A stretch of 64,000 nucleotides of DNA, from NCBI GenBank assembly GCA_015068155.1, contig SVLC01000001.1, positions 1 through 64,000 on the forward strand, read 5' to 3'. The notes below the pieces were generated by a model. It had not been told where the DNA came from, made no database searches, and saw nothing but the letters and a program-made list of their open reading frames with translations. Below, piece after piece: positions 19,240 through 29,001 of this stretch; positions within the stretch are counted from its first letter, which is position 1; every line of letters begins with the position of its first letter. Source of the DNA: Oscillospiraceae bacterium (GTDB lineage Bacteria > Bacillota > Clostridia > Oscillospirales > Oscillospiraceae). The position numbers were made by a program, and so were the translations under genes.

Positions 19240-20430
19240 ATGGATCGCAAAAAGTTTTTGGCAGAGCGCCAGTGGATCCGCAACCAACTGTCCAATGTGG
19301 CCGATTTTTGGCTGAAGAACGGCATGGATGCCCAGCACGGCGGTGTTTACACCTGTCTGGATCGGGCCGGCCAGATCTACTCCACCGATAAGAGCGTATG
19401 GATGCAGGGCCGCTGCGGCTGGACCTATGCTTATCTGTGCCATGTGTACGGTGTGAAGGAAGAGTGGCTGAAGGCCTCCAAGAGCTGCATCGATTTCCTG
19501 GAAGCACACTGCGTCAATCACGATGCTGAAGGCCGTCTGTACTTCACTGTAGAAGCCGACGGCACGCCCCTGCGTCAGCGCCGTTACTGCTATTCCGAGG
19601 CTTTCTACTGCATCGCCAACGCCGAATACTATGGCGTTACCGGTGAAAGAGAGCATCTGCTCCGTGCCCGCCGGGCTTACGATATGTACTGGAATCTGAA
19701 CCATGGCATGGCCGATCCCACCGGCATGGGCCCCAAGTCCACCCGCGCAGGCCGTGGTCTGGGCATCCCCATGATCATTCTGAATGTCACCGGCGTTATG
19801 AAGCGGGTCGACCCCGAAATGGCCGATGTATATGACGCCCGGGCCAACGAGTGTGTTGCCGACATTTTCAACTATCACGTCAAGCCCGAACTGGGCTGCA
19901 CGCTGGAGTCCGTAGGCCCCAACGGCGAGACCCGGCTGCATGTCACCGAAGGCCGCATGGTCAACCCCGGTCACGACATCGAGTGCGCCTGGTTCCTGAT
20001 GGACCGCGCCAACGACATCGGTGACAAGGAACTGCACGCCAAGGCCATTGAAGTCTTTGACATGGCTTTCAGCAAGGGCTGGGACACGGAATACGGCGGC
20101 ATCCTCTACTTCATGGACTGCCTGGGCAATCCCCCCGAAGCTTATGAGCACGATATGAAGCTGTGGTGGCCCCACAACGAGGCTCTGATTGCTTCCATGA
20201 TGATCTACCGGGATACCCGGGACGAGAAGTACCTGGATATCTTCTACCAGATCCTGGATTACTGCAAGCAGTACTTTGCCGACGAATACGGCGAGTGGTA
20301 CGGCTATCTGCGCCGGGATGGCAAGCCCACCCAGCCCGCCTGCAAGGGTTCTACCTTCAAAGGCCCCTTCCATGTGCCGCGCTGCCTGATCATGGTGGAG
20401 CAGATGATGAACGAAATTCTGGGCGAATAA
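19240..20430 (+). CDS. N-acylglucosamine 2-epimerase (AGE/RnBP type)
   Basis: GGVYTCLDRAGQIYSTDKSVWMQGRCGWTYAYL, RMVNPGHDIECAWFLMD, LWWPHNEALIASMM. Confidence 0.88.
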   Translation: MDRKKFLAERQWIRNQLSNVADFWLKNGMDAQHGGVYTCLDRAGQIYSTDKSVWMQGRCGWTYAYLCHVYGVKEEWLKASKSCIDFLEAHCVNHDAEGRLYFTVEADGTPLRQRRYCYSEAFYCIANAEYYGVTGEREHLLRARRAYDMYWNLNHGMADPTGMGPKSTRAGRGLGIPMIILNVTGVMKRVDPEMADVYDARANECVADIFNYHVKPELGCTLESVGPNGETRLHVTEGRMVNPGHDIECAWFLMDRANDIGDKELHAKAIEVFDMAFSKGWDTEYGGILYFMDCLGNPPEAYEHDMKLWWPHNEALIASMMIYRDTRDEKYLDIFYQILDYCKQYFADEYGEWYGYLRRDGKPTQPACKGSTFKGPFHVPRCLIMVEQMMNEILGE

Positions 20431-20492
20431 GATTTCTAACAGGGTCCGGTCTTGTATCGGGCCCTGATTTATAACAGAAAGGAGCATCTGTT

Positions 20493-21344
20493 TTGGAGGT
20501 ACCATATGCAAGTATTTTGGATCAGATCCGGGATTCCTACCTTCATCTAACCACTGCCGAACAAAGGATCGCAGATTATGTGCTGGCCCAGTATGAGCAG
20601 GTACAGTTTATGTCCATCACCCAACTGGCTGATGAATGCAATACCGCCGATGCCACAGTTTCCCGCTTCTGCCGTCGTCTGAATTTGAAGGGTTTCAACG
20701 CCTTTAAGATTGAACTGGCAAAGCAGACCGTTCAGCAGCCGGTCGATACCATGGACGACCACCCCCTGGATACCCAAACCGGCCGTACCCACCGGGTAGC
20801 CAGGCTGGGCCGGGACGCCATCCAGCAAACCATCGACCTGCTGCGCCCCGAACAGGTGCTGCAGGCCGTTACCATACTGGAAAAAGCCGCCCATGTCATG
20901 ACCATCGGCGCCGGCGGCAGCATGATCATGGCCAGCGAATGCGCCCATCTTTTTTCCACCGTTTCCGGCAAATTCTACGCCGTTGCCGATTCCCATTTGC
21001 AGATGTCCGCTGTGGCAACCATGAGCAAGCAGGATGCCATTATGCTCTTTTCTTACTCCGGCGCCACCACCAATGGTCTGGAGGCGCTGGAATTGGCCAA
21101 AAGCCGCGGCATTCCCACGCTGCTGGTCACCCGCTTCCCAAAATCCCCTGCCGCCAGGCTGGCGGATGTGGTGCTGCGCTGCGGTTCCAGTGAAGGTCCC
21201 TTCCAATTCGGTTCCGTACCCGCCCGAATCGCCCAGTTGACGGTGATCGATATTCTGTTCCAGGAATACTGCCACCGCAATCAGGAAAGTTGCGCGGAAA
21301 ATATCCGCCTGATCGCCTCGGCGCTGGCCGGAAAACATGTGTGA
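20493..21344 (+). CDS. RpiR/MurR family transcriptional regulator with SIS domain
   Basis: HTH TTAEQRIADYVL...TVSRFCRRLNLKGFNAFKIELAKQ and SIS domain IGAGGSMIMASECAHLF. Confidence 0.9.
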   Translation: MEVPYASILDQIRDSYLHLTTAEQRIADYVLAQYEQVQFMSITQLADECNTADATVSRFCRRLNLKGFNAFKIELAKQTVQQPVDTMDDHPLDTQTGRTHRVARLGRDAIQQTIDLLRPEQVLQAVTILEKAAHVMTIGAGGSMIMASECAHLFSTVSGKFYAVADSHLQMSAVATMSKQDAIMLFSYSGATTNGLEALELAKSRGIPTLLVTRFPKSPAARLADVVLRCGSSEGPFQFGSVPARIAQLTVIDILFQEYCHRNQESCAENIRLIASALAGKHV

Positions 21345-21709
21345 TGCCTATGAAATATCTGCCACAATTTTGTATCATCCTGGGGTTCACCCTGGCAGGT
21401 GAGGTGCTGCAGCGGATCATTCCGTTGCCCATCCCGGCGGCGGTATACGGTTTGGTGCTGCTTTTCCTTGCCCTGTGTCTGAAGCTGGTGAAGGCGACCC
21501 AGGTGAAGGACGCCGGCAGTTTTCTTACTTCTCTGCTGCCGCTGCTGTTTGTATCTCCCACGGTGGGCATTCTGGACTGCTGGACGCTGATCCAGCCCCG
21601 GATCCTCACCATCGCGCTGCTTTTGATCGCGTCCACCTGCCTGGTCTTTGGCATCGGCGGTTTGGTCACCCAGGCACTGGGCAAAAAGGAGGGCGACGGC
21701 AATGGCTGA
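21344..21709 (+). CDS. lrgA: LrgA/CidA family holin-like protein
   Basis: MPMKYLPQFCIILGFTLAGEVLQRIIPLPIPAAVYGLVLLFLAL. Confidence 0.85.
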   Translation: MPMKYLPQFCIILGFTLAGEVLQRIIPLPIPAAVYGLVLLFLALCLKLVKATQVKDAGSFLTSLLPLLFVSPTVGILDCWTLIQPRILTIALLLIASTCLVFGIGGLVTQALGKKEGDGNG

Positions 21710-22391
21710 TTTTCTGCAAATCACGGTTCTTCCCCTGGCGCTGACCCTGTGCGCCTACCAATTGGGTCTGCTGCTGCAAAAGAAGTTCCGCTCTCCCCTG
21801 CTGAATCCCATTTTGATCTCTGTTGCAATCGTTTTGGGTTTCCTGGCCCTGACCGGCATGGACACCGCCACCTATCAAAGCGGTATGCAGGCCATCTCCT
21901 GGCTGCTGACCCCCGCCACCATATGTCTGGCGATCCCACTGTATCAGCAGTTCTCTCTGCTGAAAAAGGAGCTGCCCGGCATTTTGGCGGGCATTGCGGC
22001 CGGCACAGTGGCCAGCCTGGCATTTGTGGCCGGCTGGTGTTTGGTATTCCGATATGACCGGGCATTGCTGGTAAGTCTGCTGCCCAAAAGCGTTACTTCC
22101 GCCATCGGCGTTCCTTTGGCCCAGATGGGCGGCGGACTCAGCCCCATCACCACCACCGCCATCATCCTTACCGGCATTTTGGGCAGTCTGCTGGGACCGT
22201 TGTTCTGCAAGCTCTTCCGTATCAAAACGGAAATTGCCCAGGGCGTTGCCTACGGCACTTCCGCCCATGTGATCGGCACCGCCAAAGCCGGTGAGCACAG
22301 TTCGCTGGCCGGCGCCGTCAGCAGCTTATCCTTGGTAATTGCAGGCCTGATGACCGCCGTTTTGTTTCCCTTGCTGCTGCAGATCCTATAA
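21702..22391 (+). CDS. lrgB: LrgB family protein
   Basis: KSVTSAIGVPLAQMGGGLSPITTTAIILTGILGS; overlaps lrgA. Confidence 0.88.
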   Translation: MADFLQITVLPLALTLCAYQLGLLLQKKFRSPLLNPILISVAIVLGFLALTGMDTATYQSGMQAISWLLTPATICLAIPLYQQFSLLKKELPGILAGIAAGTVASLAFVAGWCLVFRYDRALLVSLLPKSVTSAIGVPLAQMGGGLSPITTTAIILTGILGSLLGPLFCKLFRIKTEIAQGVAYGTSAHVIGTAKAGEHSSLAGAVSSLSLVIAGLMTAVLFPLLLQIL

Positions 22392-22394
22392 AAT

Positions 22395-22424
22395 CACGGC
22401 TCTCTCCGATCGGAGAGAGCCGTG
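22395..22424. terminator. Perfect 30-nt palindrome, bidirectional terminator
   Basis: cacggctctctccgatcggagagagccgtg. Confidence 0.75.
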
Positions 22425-22445
22425 TTCTTCGTTGATCCGCAGCGG

Positions 22446-23366
22446 TCACGGGCCAAAGAAATAGGTTTCCAGGGTTTCATAGGCCTGCGCCCAGCGGTGA
22501 TTGGGCTTAAACTGGAACAGTTCCTTTTCCACCACATAGGCCCGGCCGTTTTTCGCCGCCGTCAGGTTCGGCCACCGGGGATCGTCCCCCAATGTTTGAT
22601 TCAGCAACGCCTGCATGCCCACCTCGTCATCGCCGGAAGGCACCACAAAAATGTAATCCGGATCCAGGGCCGCAATATCATCCATGGTAACCCTGTCGGG
22701 ATCCACGAAGGCGCCGGGTTCTTCTGCCACATTCCGGCATCCCAATTCCCGCAGCATCACTCCCAGCACCGTTTCATCGCCGGTTTTGGCCCGGATGGCC
22801 TTATGGGACGCCCGCAGCACCAGCACCCGGGGGCCGTCGGCATCAGGGAATCGGTGGCGCACCGCGTCAATGGCGGATTGCTGGGATGTGCCGTAGGTCT
22901 CGTATCGGTCGGTGCAGCCGGTGATATCCGTGCAGATCTTCAGCATCCGCAGATAGTCCGAAAAGCCATCGACCCGGAAATAGGCCACAGAAATCCCGGC
23001 CTCTTCCAATTGCTGCTGCCATTGCAAATGCTGGGTGGAATTGGCGCTGGCAATCACAAAATCCGGCTGGATCTGCAGCAGTAATTCCAGGCTTAATTCC
23101 TTGGTTTCACCTAAATTCACCGCCATTTCATCCCGGGGTACCTTCAACTCCGAAAACGCATCGTCCGGCGCGGCCGCCACCCGGCCGCCGGCCAAATGCC
23201 ACACCTGGGCAAAGCTGCCCAGCAATGCCGCCACTTTTTCCGGCTGGCGCAGGGTGATCTCCCGGCCCAGGTCGTCGGTAAAGGTGATCTTCTTGTTGCC
23301 ACCGCAGCCGGCCAAGCTGCCGCACAGCAGCGCCGCCAGCAAAACAGCCGTAAGTACTCGTTTCAT
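22446..23366 (-). CDS. Metal/cobamide-type ABC transporter substrate-binding lipoprotein
   Basis: MKRVLTAVLLAALLCGSLAGCGGNKKITFTDDLGREITLRQPEKVAALLGSFAQVWHLAGG; periplasmic-binding-protein-2 fold motifs. Confidence 0.8.
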   Translation of the reverse strand: MKRVLTAVLLAALLCGSLAGCGGNKKITFTDDLGREITLRQPEKVAALLGSFAQVWHLAGGRVAAAPDDAFSELKVPRDEMAVNLGETKELSLELLLQIQPDFVIASANSTQHLQWQQQLEEAGISVAYFRVDGFSDYLRMLKICTDITGCTDRYETYGTSQQSAIDAVRHRFPDADGPRVLVLRASHKAIRAKTGDETVLGVMLRELGCRNVAEEPGAFVDPDRVTMDDIAALDPDYIFVVPSGDDEVGMQALLNQTLGDDPRWPNLTAAKNGRAYVVEKELFQFKPNHRWAQAYETLETYFFGP

Positions 23367-23530
23367 AAAACATCCCCTCCGTATTTGCGCCTATTATACA
23401 CCATTCCCAGCCCCTTGGGAACAGCAAAACCGGAAATATTTCGTAAATTTTCCGTTCTACCCTCACCGCCGGGGACATACCCTATAACAAACCATGGCAG
23501 GAGCATACTGCCTGCCGAAGGAGGCTGGCT

Positions 23531-24994
23531 ATGGAAAACATTTACGCCGATATTGCCGCCCGCACCGGCGGAAATATCTACATCGGAGTGGTGGGCCCGG
23601 TCCGCACCGGCAAGTCCACCTTGATCAAACGGATCATGGAACAGTGGGTGATTCCCGCCATCGACGATCCCTATCGTAAGGAACGGGCCAGGGATGAGCT
23701 GCCCCAAAGCGGCTCCGGCAAAACCATCATGACCTCAGAGCCGAAATTCGTGCCGGAGGAAGCAGTGGAGATCTCCCCCGACGGCACTGCCCGGCTGCGG
23801 GTGCGGATGATCGACAGCGTAGGCTACATGGTGGATGGCGCCGTAGGCGCCCAGGAAGATGGGATCCCCCGGATGGTGGCCACTCCCTGGTTCGATTATG
23901 AGATCCCCATGACCGACGCCGCAGAGCTGGGCACAAAAAAAGTAATGGAGGAGCATTGTTCCATCGGCCTGGTGGTGACCACCGACGGTTCGATCTGCGA
24001 CATTCCCCGGGAGGACTATCTGCAGGCGGAACGCCGGGCCATTACTGATATGCAGGCCACAGGAAAGCCTTTTTTGGTGGTGATCAACACCCGGCAGCCC
24101 CAAGGCGCTGCTGCCCGGCAGGTACAGCAGACAATTTGGGAGGAATTCGGTATCGAGGCCGCCATCGCCGATTGCCAGGCGCTGGATAAAGACGGCATTG
24201 CCCGGCTCTTCCGGGATCTGCTGTACGCCTTCCCCCTGACCCGGCTGCAGATTCATCTGCCCCGGTGGATGGATGCCTTGGAACCGGAGCATCCCATCCG
24301 CGCCGCGCTGTACGCCGGGCTTTTGGATGCCGGCCGTCAGATCCAATCTCTGCAGCAGGCAGAACCGGCGCTGCAGACACTGACCCGGCTGGATTGCGTG
24401 GATGGCCTGGCCATCCGGGATGCCGATCTCAGCAACGGCACCGCCAAGTGCGTGATCACCGCGCCGGAAGCCCTGTTTTACCAGGTCCTCAGCGAAAAGG
24501 CCGGCATCACGGTCCGCACCGACGGCGAGCTGCTGAAATTGCTGATGGAGCTGTCCAGCGCCAAGCAGGAATACGATAAGGTCTCCGATGCCCTCAGCTC
24601 CGTGCGGGCCACAGGTTACGGCGTGGTGATGCCAGGCGCGGAGGAAATGACCCTGCAAAAACCGGAGGTTCTGAAAAAAGGCAGCAATTTTGGTCTGAAG
24701 CTGAAAGCCGGCGCCCCTTCCATCCACATGATCCGGGTGGATATCGACACGGAGATCAGCCCCATGGTGGGTGATGAGAAGCAATCCAAGGACCTGATGG
24801 GTTTCCTGGCGGGAGAATCCCCGGAAAAGCTATGGCAAAGCAATATCTTCGGAAAATCCGTCTACGAGCTGCTGCAGGAGGGCATCACCACCAAATTGCT
24901 GCAGATGCCCGAGGAGGTTCGGAGCAAATTCCGGGGTACCCTGTGCCGCATCGTCAACGAAGGCGCCCAAGGTCTTATTTGCCTGATTCTGTAA
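23531..24994 (+). CDS. spoIVA: Stage IV sporulation protein A
   Basis: ENIYADIAARTGGNIYIGVVGPVRTGKSTLIKRIMEQWVIP, RDELPQSGSGKTIMTSEPKFVPEEAVEI. Confidence 0.95.
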   Translation: MENIYADIAARTGGNIYIGVVGPVRTGKSTLIKRIMEQWVIPAIDDPYRKERARDELPQSGSGKTIMTSEPKFVPEEAVEISPDGTARLRVRMIDSVGYMVDGAVGAQEDGIPRMVATPWFDYEIPMTDAAELGTKKVMEEHCSIGLVVTTDGSICDIPREDYLQAERRAITDMQATGKPFLVVINTRQPQGAAARQVQQTIWEEFGIEAAIADCQALDKDGIARLFRDLLYAFPLTRLQIHLPRWMDALEPEHPIRAALYAGLLDAGRQIQSLQQAEPALQTLTRLDCVDGLAIRDADLSNGTAKCVITAPEALFYQVLSEKAGITVRTDGELLKLLMELSSAKQEYDKVSDALSSVRATGYGVVMPGAEEMTLQKPEVLKKGSNFGLKLKAGAPSIHMIRVDIDTEISPMVGDEKQSKDLMGFLAGESPEKLWQSNIFGKSVYELLQEGITTKLLQMPEEVRSKFRGTLCRIVNEGAQGLICLIL

Positions 24995-25070
24995 AAAATC
25001 CGCTGCATTCCATTGACATTTGTACGCCCTTGGGGTAGAATAAAAGAAAACCGACTGGGAGGTAACTGTC

Positions 25071-25463
25071 ATGGCAAAACAGAAAATGAACTATCTTTGG
25101 AAAGACCGTCGCCGCCGCATGGGCATGCCCCTGAGTTTTACCCGCTACGCCCTCAGCGAGGACCGGCTGTTCCTGTCCGTAGGCTTTTTCAGTGTGAAGG
25201 ATGATGAGCTGCTGCTGTATCGCGTTCGGGACATCACTACCCGCCGCAGTCTGTGGCAGCGGCTGTTTGGCATGGGTACGGTGACCATCATCTCCACTGA
25301 CAAAAGCCAGCCCACGCTGGTGTTGAAGAACATCAAGCGTCCCCTGGAGGTCAAGGAGCTGATTCACCAGCAGGTGGAGGAAATGAAGCTGCAGCGCCGT
25401 GTCCGGGTTGGTGAGATCATGGGCAGCTACGATGACGAGGAATTTGAGGACGACGAAATCTAA
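25071..25463 (+). CDS. Bacterial PH-domain protein
   Basis: YALSEDRLFLSVGFFSVKDDELLLYRVRDITTRRSLWQRLFGMGTVTI. Confidence 0.65.
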   Translation: MAKQKMNYLWKDRRRRMGMPLSFTRYALSEDRLFLSVGFFSVKDDELLLYRVRDITTRRSLWQRLFGMGTVTIISTDKSQPTLVLKNIKRPLEVKELIHQQVEEMKLQRRVRVGEIMGSYDDEEFEDDEI

Positions 25464-25466
25464 TAC

Positions 25467-25494
25467 AAAACGCACCGCAAATGCGGTGCGTTTT
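25467..25494. terminator. Intrinsic-type hairpin
   Basis: aaaacgcaccgcaaatgcggtgcgtttt. Confidence 0.75.
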
Positions 25495-25496
25495 CT

Positions 25497-28400
25497 TTAT
25501 TGTTCCAGCCGCTTTTTTCTGCGGCGCAGCAGACAATCGGTGGTAATGATGCCGCCAAATATCACGGCGCAGCCAATGCTGATCAGCGCGCCATAGCGGA
25601 ACGCCCGGTTTTCATACCGGAATTCCACCTCGTGGACGCCCTCGGTCAAGGGCACGGCCACCATACAATCGCCTACCAGCACCACATCCACGGCAACACC
25701 GTCCACATAGGCCACCCAATTACCCACAGGGCTGGTGGTGGCCGGGATCAGTTCGCCGTTTTCATCCTCGCCTTCCTCGGTGCGCGCATTGCCGCACTGG
25801 GGAATGGAGGTATACAAAAGGCCATCCCGGTCGCAATCAATCACGCCCCGGATCCTGGTGGTGGAGAATTGGGTCAGCTCCAATGTGGAGGCCGCCAGCA
25901 CATCATAGCCTGCCCGGAACACGGCTTCATCCAGCACCGCGCCATAGATCACCACCGCAGAGCTGGTGTTGGCGGCGCACTCGATGACCAGCTCCACCGT
26001 ATCCCCCGGCGCTACATCGCACACAGCCATGGTAAAAGGCAGGGTGTAATTTTCCGAGTAGAGCTTGATGCCATTGTGCCAAACGCTGAAGTTTTTCTGG
26101 GCATACAATGTCAGGTCCAGGCACATAAAGCCGGTTTGGGTAATGTTGTAGGTGTAGGTGATCTTACCGGGATTGGCGCCGGAGGTAAAACCGGTGTAGC
26201 CGCCAATATTATTGGCGGTGATGTTGATGCCATCGGTAGCAGTCACTTCCACATCCTTTTTTGCCACATCCATCCATACGGCTTCGGTCAGGCCGGTGGC
26301 GCTGCTGAACAGTGCATTCTGCACGGCAAAGGTATTGCCGCCCATGTTGAAATCCATGTCCTCCAGGTCCGCATTGGCCAAAAAGCCCAGGGGCAGATAG
26401 GCATTGTTTTCCATCAGTGTCAGGCCCTCATAGGAATGCAGTACGTCAAAATAGGCATTGCTGCCGGGCGTGCCATCCCGATGGATCATATATTTCAGAT
26501 TCAGGAACAGGTTTGCCACCGGGGACGATTCCTCCCAGCAGTACCGGTTCCAGCTATTGCGGCCGCCATAACCCAGCGCCTCCATAAATTCCGTCATTCG
26601 TACATTGGCGGAGCTGGTGAATGTGGAAAGGCCGTCGTAGCCGTTGAGGGGGCCATCGTTCAAGGTCTGGGCGTGGGTCACCTCCGCCCGGTAGAACTGA
26701 TTTTCGTCGTTTTCCAGATCCTTCATCACCTGGAACATGGATGCGGCCGCCTCTTCCTTTTTGGGGTAGTCGTAATCGTAGATGGAGAAGGAGGTGGCAA
26801 AGGAGATCACATTGACCACCAGCTCCAGCAGCATCACCGCCGCAATTCCCAGAGCCGCGTAACGGCTGCGCTGGGCATGGGGCGGCAATCTGTCCACAAG
26901 ATCCTTCCACCAATTGTCCCGGGGGCGGATATCCGCCGGTTCTTCCCGTTCCTCCGGAAAGCTTTCCGTTTCCGGCTCCACCGGCTGACCCATATCCTCC
27001 AGCAACCGGTCAACCCGAGCCATCAGTTCCGCATCGGATTGCGGCTCGTCAGCAGCCGGCTGCTCCATTTCTTCCTCCGGCGGCAGGGCAGGTGCTTCTG
27101 CCTCCACCGTAACCGGTTGGGGCACCAGCCGATGGCCGTAGAGCATCAAAATAAAATACAGCCCCAAAAATGCCAGATTGAATATCACAAAGGCGGTATC
27201 GCTGCGCATTTCCTTATTGATCATCAGCAGCAGTCCGCTGAGAATTCCGGCGCCGGCGATCTGCCACAGTTTCCATTCTTCCCGCACCAGCCAGGCCCGG
27301 TAGGCCATATACAGCAGCACGAAGCAGAACAGGAAACTGAAACGGTATGGGATTTGGTTGGTGAAATGGAAGCCATGCCAAATATAATCCAGTTGACGAA
27401 TAATAAAGCTGCACATAAACAGCAGCAGCAGCGCCACGGCGCAAATCTTATCCCGGAGCTTCACCTGACCGGACAGCAGGAACAAAAAGCCCAGCGCCAC
27501 CGCAAAGACGCCGCAATAGATATTGGGCAGGCCGTCGATATAGGTAGGCGTCAAGCCGCCGGCCATTTGACCCGCCACGGTCTTCATGCCCTCCAGCACC
27601 GGCGGGAAAGAAGCTATCAGCGCATCCCACCACAAGCCGAAGCTGCCGGCGCCGGCTTCTTTTGCCTCCTTGAAAGCCGCCCAGGCCTCGTAGGCATTGG
27701 TAACGGTTTCTCCGGAAACCATGTTCACCTGGAATCCCTCGGGGAACTGATTGATGCTGGAGTAGGTATCCTGCAGCGCCGCCAGGGCCGGCAGTTCCAA
27801 AAAACAGGTCATGCCAATGGACAGCACCGTGAACACACCGATGCAGGCAAAATCCTTTATGGATCGCCACACACTTTTAAATCGGCAAATTTCATAGCAG
27901 AAGAACAGCAGCAGCACGAAGATGCATACAAAGAAGCCCACATAATAGTTGGCCAGAATGGCCAGCGCCAGGGAAACGGTGTAGAGGATGTATTTCCGGT
28001 CCCGCAGAAGCCACACCGTACCCAGCGCCACCAAGGGCAGCATGGCGAAGGAATCCACCCACATAATATTCCACTGATAGCCCAGGCCCCAGGCGCACAG
28101 GCCGTAGCAGCCGCCGAATACCACCAGCGACAGGTCATCCCGGCCGTAAAGTTTTTTCAGCATAATGGCAAAAAAGCCGCTGGCCAGGCTTAGTTTGATA
28201 GGCGTCAGCAGTGTGAAATAGTCCAGCACATACGCCTCCGGCACAAATACGCTGAGCAAATTCAGCGGCGAACCGAGATAATAAGCAATCAGGCCCAGAT
28301 AATCCATACCACCGCCGGCGCTCCAGTTCCACAGCAAGGAGTCACCGGAACGCAGCGCTTCCCTGAATTCTTTGAAGAACGGGAAATACTGATGGTACAT

Positions 28401-28538
28401 ATCGGAATACAGCAGGGTGTAATCACCGAAGGGCGCCACCGAGGTGACGAACATCAGCACCAGCAGCATGGTGGCCGGCGTGGCAAACGCCAGAGCCGTA
28501 TAATTCCATTTTCGTTTTTTCAGATCCGGCAATCTCAT
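25497..28538 (-). CDS. YfhO-like large membrane protein
   Basis: 1013 aa, multi-TM; YTLLYSDMYHQYFPFFKEFREALRSGDSLLWNWSAGGGMDYLGLIAYYLGSPLNLL. Confidence 0.82.
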   Translation of the reverse strand: MRLPDLKKRKWNYTALAFATPATMLLVLMFVTSVAPFGDYTLLYSDMYHQYFPFFKEFREALRSGDSLLWNWSAGGGMDYLGLIAYYLGSPLNLLSVFVPEAYVLDYFTLLTPIKLSLASGFFAIMLKKLYGRDDLSLVVFGGCYGLCAWGLGYQWNIMWVDSFAMLPLVALGTVWLLRDRKYILYTVSLALAILANYYVGFFVCIFVLLLFFCYEICRFKSVWRSIKDFACIGVFTVLSIGMTCFLELPALAALQDTYSSINQFPEGFQVNMVSGETVTNAYEAWAAFKEAKEAGAGSFGLWWDALIASFPPVLEGMKTVAGQMAGGLTPTYIDGLPNIYCGVFAVALGFLFLLSGQVKLRDKICAVALLLLFMCSFIIRQLDYIWHGFHFTNQIPYRFSFLFCFVLLYMAYRAWLVREEWKLWQIAGAGILSGLLLMINKEMRSDTAFVIFNLAFLGLYFILMLYGHRLVPQPVTVEAEAPALPPEEEMEQPAADEPQSDAELMARVDRLLEDMGQPVEPETESFPEEREEPADIRPRDNWWKDLVDRLPPHAQRSRYAALGIAAVMLLELVVNVISFATSFSIYDYDYPKKEEAAASMFQVMKDLENDENQFYRAEVTHAQTLNDGPLNGYDGLSTFTSSANVRMTEFMEALGYGGRNSWNRYCWEESSPVANLFLNLKYMIHRDGTPGSNAYFDVLHSYEGLTLMENNAYLPLGFLANADLEDMDFNMGGNTFAVQNALFSSATGLTEAVWMDVAKKDVEVTATDGINITANNIGGYTGFTSGANPGKITYTYNITQTGFMCLDLTLYAQKNFSVWHNGIKLYSENYTLPFTMAVCDVAPGDTVELVIECAANTSSAVVIYGAVLDEAVFRAGYDVLAASTLELTQFSTTRIRGVIDCDRDGLLYTSIPQCGNARTEEGEDENGELIPATTSPVGNWVAYVDGVAVDVVLVGDCMVAVPLTEGVHEVEFRYENRAFRYGALISIGCAVIFGGIITTDCLLRRRKKRLEQ

Positions 28539-28632
28539 ACACGGGCCTCCCGGGGCAAAATTTATCTACAGTTGGTAATTATAGCACAGTTTCGCGCCGG
28601 GGTAAAGGAAAATACACAAAATGTGGAAAATT

Positions 28633-29001
28633 TTACATTTTCCCCTTCCCTTCCAGAGCCTGCCGCAGTTTCTCCAACGCCCGCTTCTCAATGCGGGATA
28701 CATAGCTGCGGCTGATGCCGGTCCGATCCGCAACCTCCCGCTGCCGCAACGGCGGTGTACCCGCCAAGCCGTAACGCAGTTCGATCACCAGCCGTTCCTG
28801 ATCTGTCAGTTCTTCCCGCACCGCCACGCACACTGCCCGCACTGACTCCCGGCGGCTGACAGTTTCCAGCAGATCATCCTCCTCCGCCACCACATCCATC
28901 AGCGAAAGCGCCGCCCCATCGCTGCCGGTTTCGATATAATCTGACAGCGATACATCCTGGGCGCTTTTCTTCTGCGCCCTGAAATGCATCAGGATCTCAT
29001 T
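28633..29001 (-). CDS. sigK: 3' half of sporulation sigma factor SigK (split gene)
   Basis: NEILMHFRAQKKSAQDVSLSDYIETGSDGAALSLMDVVAEEDDLLETVSRRESVRAV...LTDQERLVIELRYGL...TGISRSYVSRIEKRALEKLRQAL; homology begins exactly at AATGAG next to recombinase stop; N-terminal half absent. Confidence 0.87.
   Translation of the reverse strand, partial: NEILMHFRAQKKSAQDVSLSDYIETGSDGAALSLMDVVAEEDDLLETVSRRESVRAVCVAVREELTDQERLVIELRYGLAGTPPLRQREVADRTGISRSYVSRIEKRALEKLRQALEGKGKM
28997..29001 (-). other. Putative recombination core (AATGA) at element/sigK junction
   Basis: Reverse strand GAGGATAGCAAATGAGATCCTGATGCATTT: left side recombinase 3' end, right side sigK N-E-I-L-M codons. Confidence 0.65.

Noticed and set aside
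25500-28193. 897-aa plus-strand ORF
   Set aside because: Antisense of the yfhO-like gene; His/Gln-rich nonsense composition.
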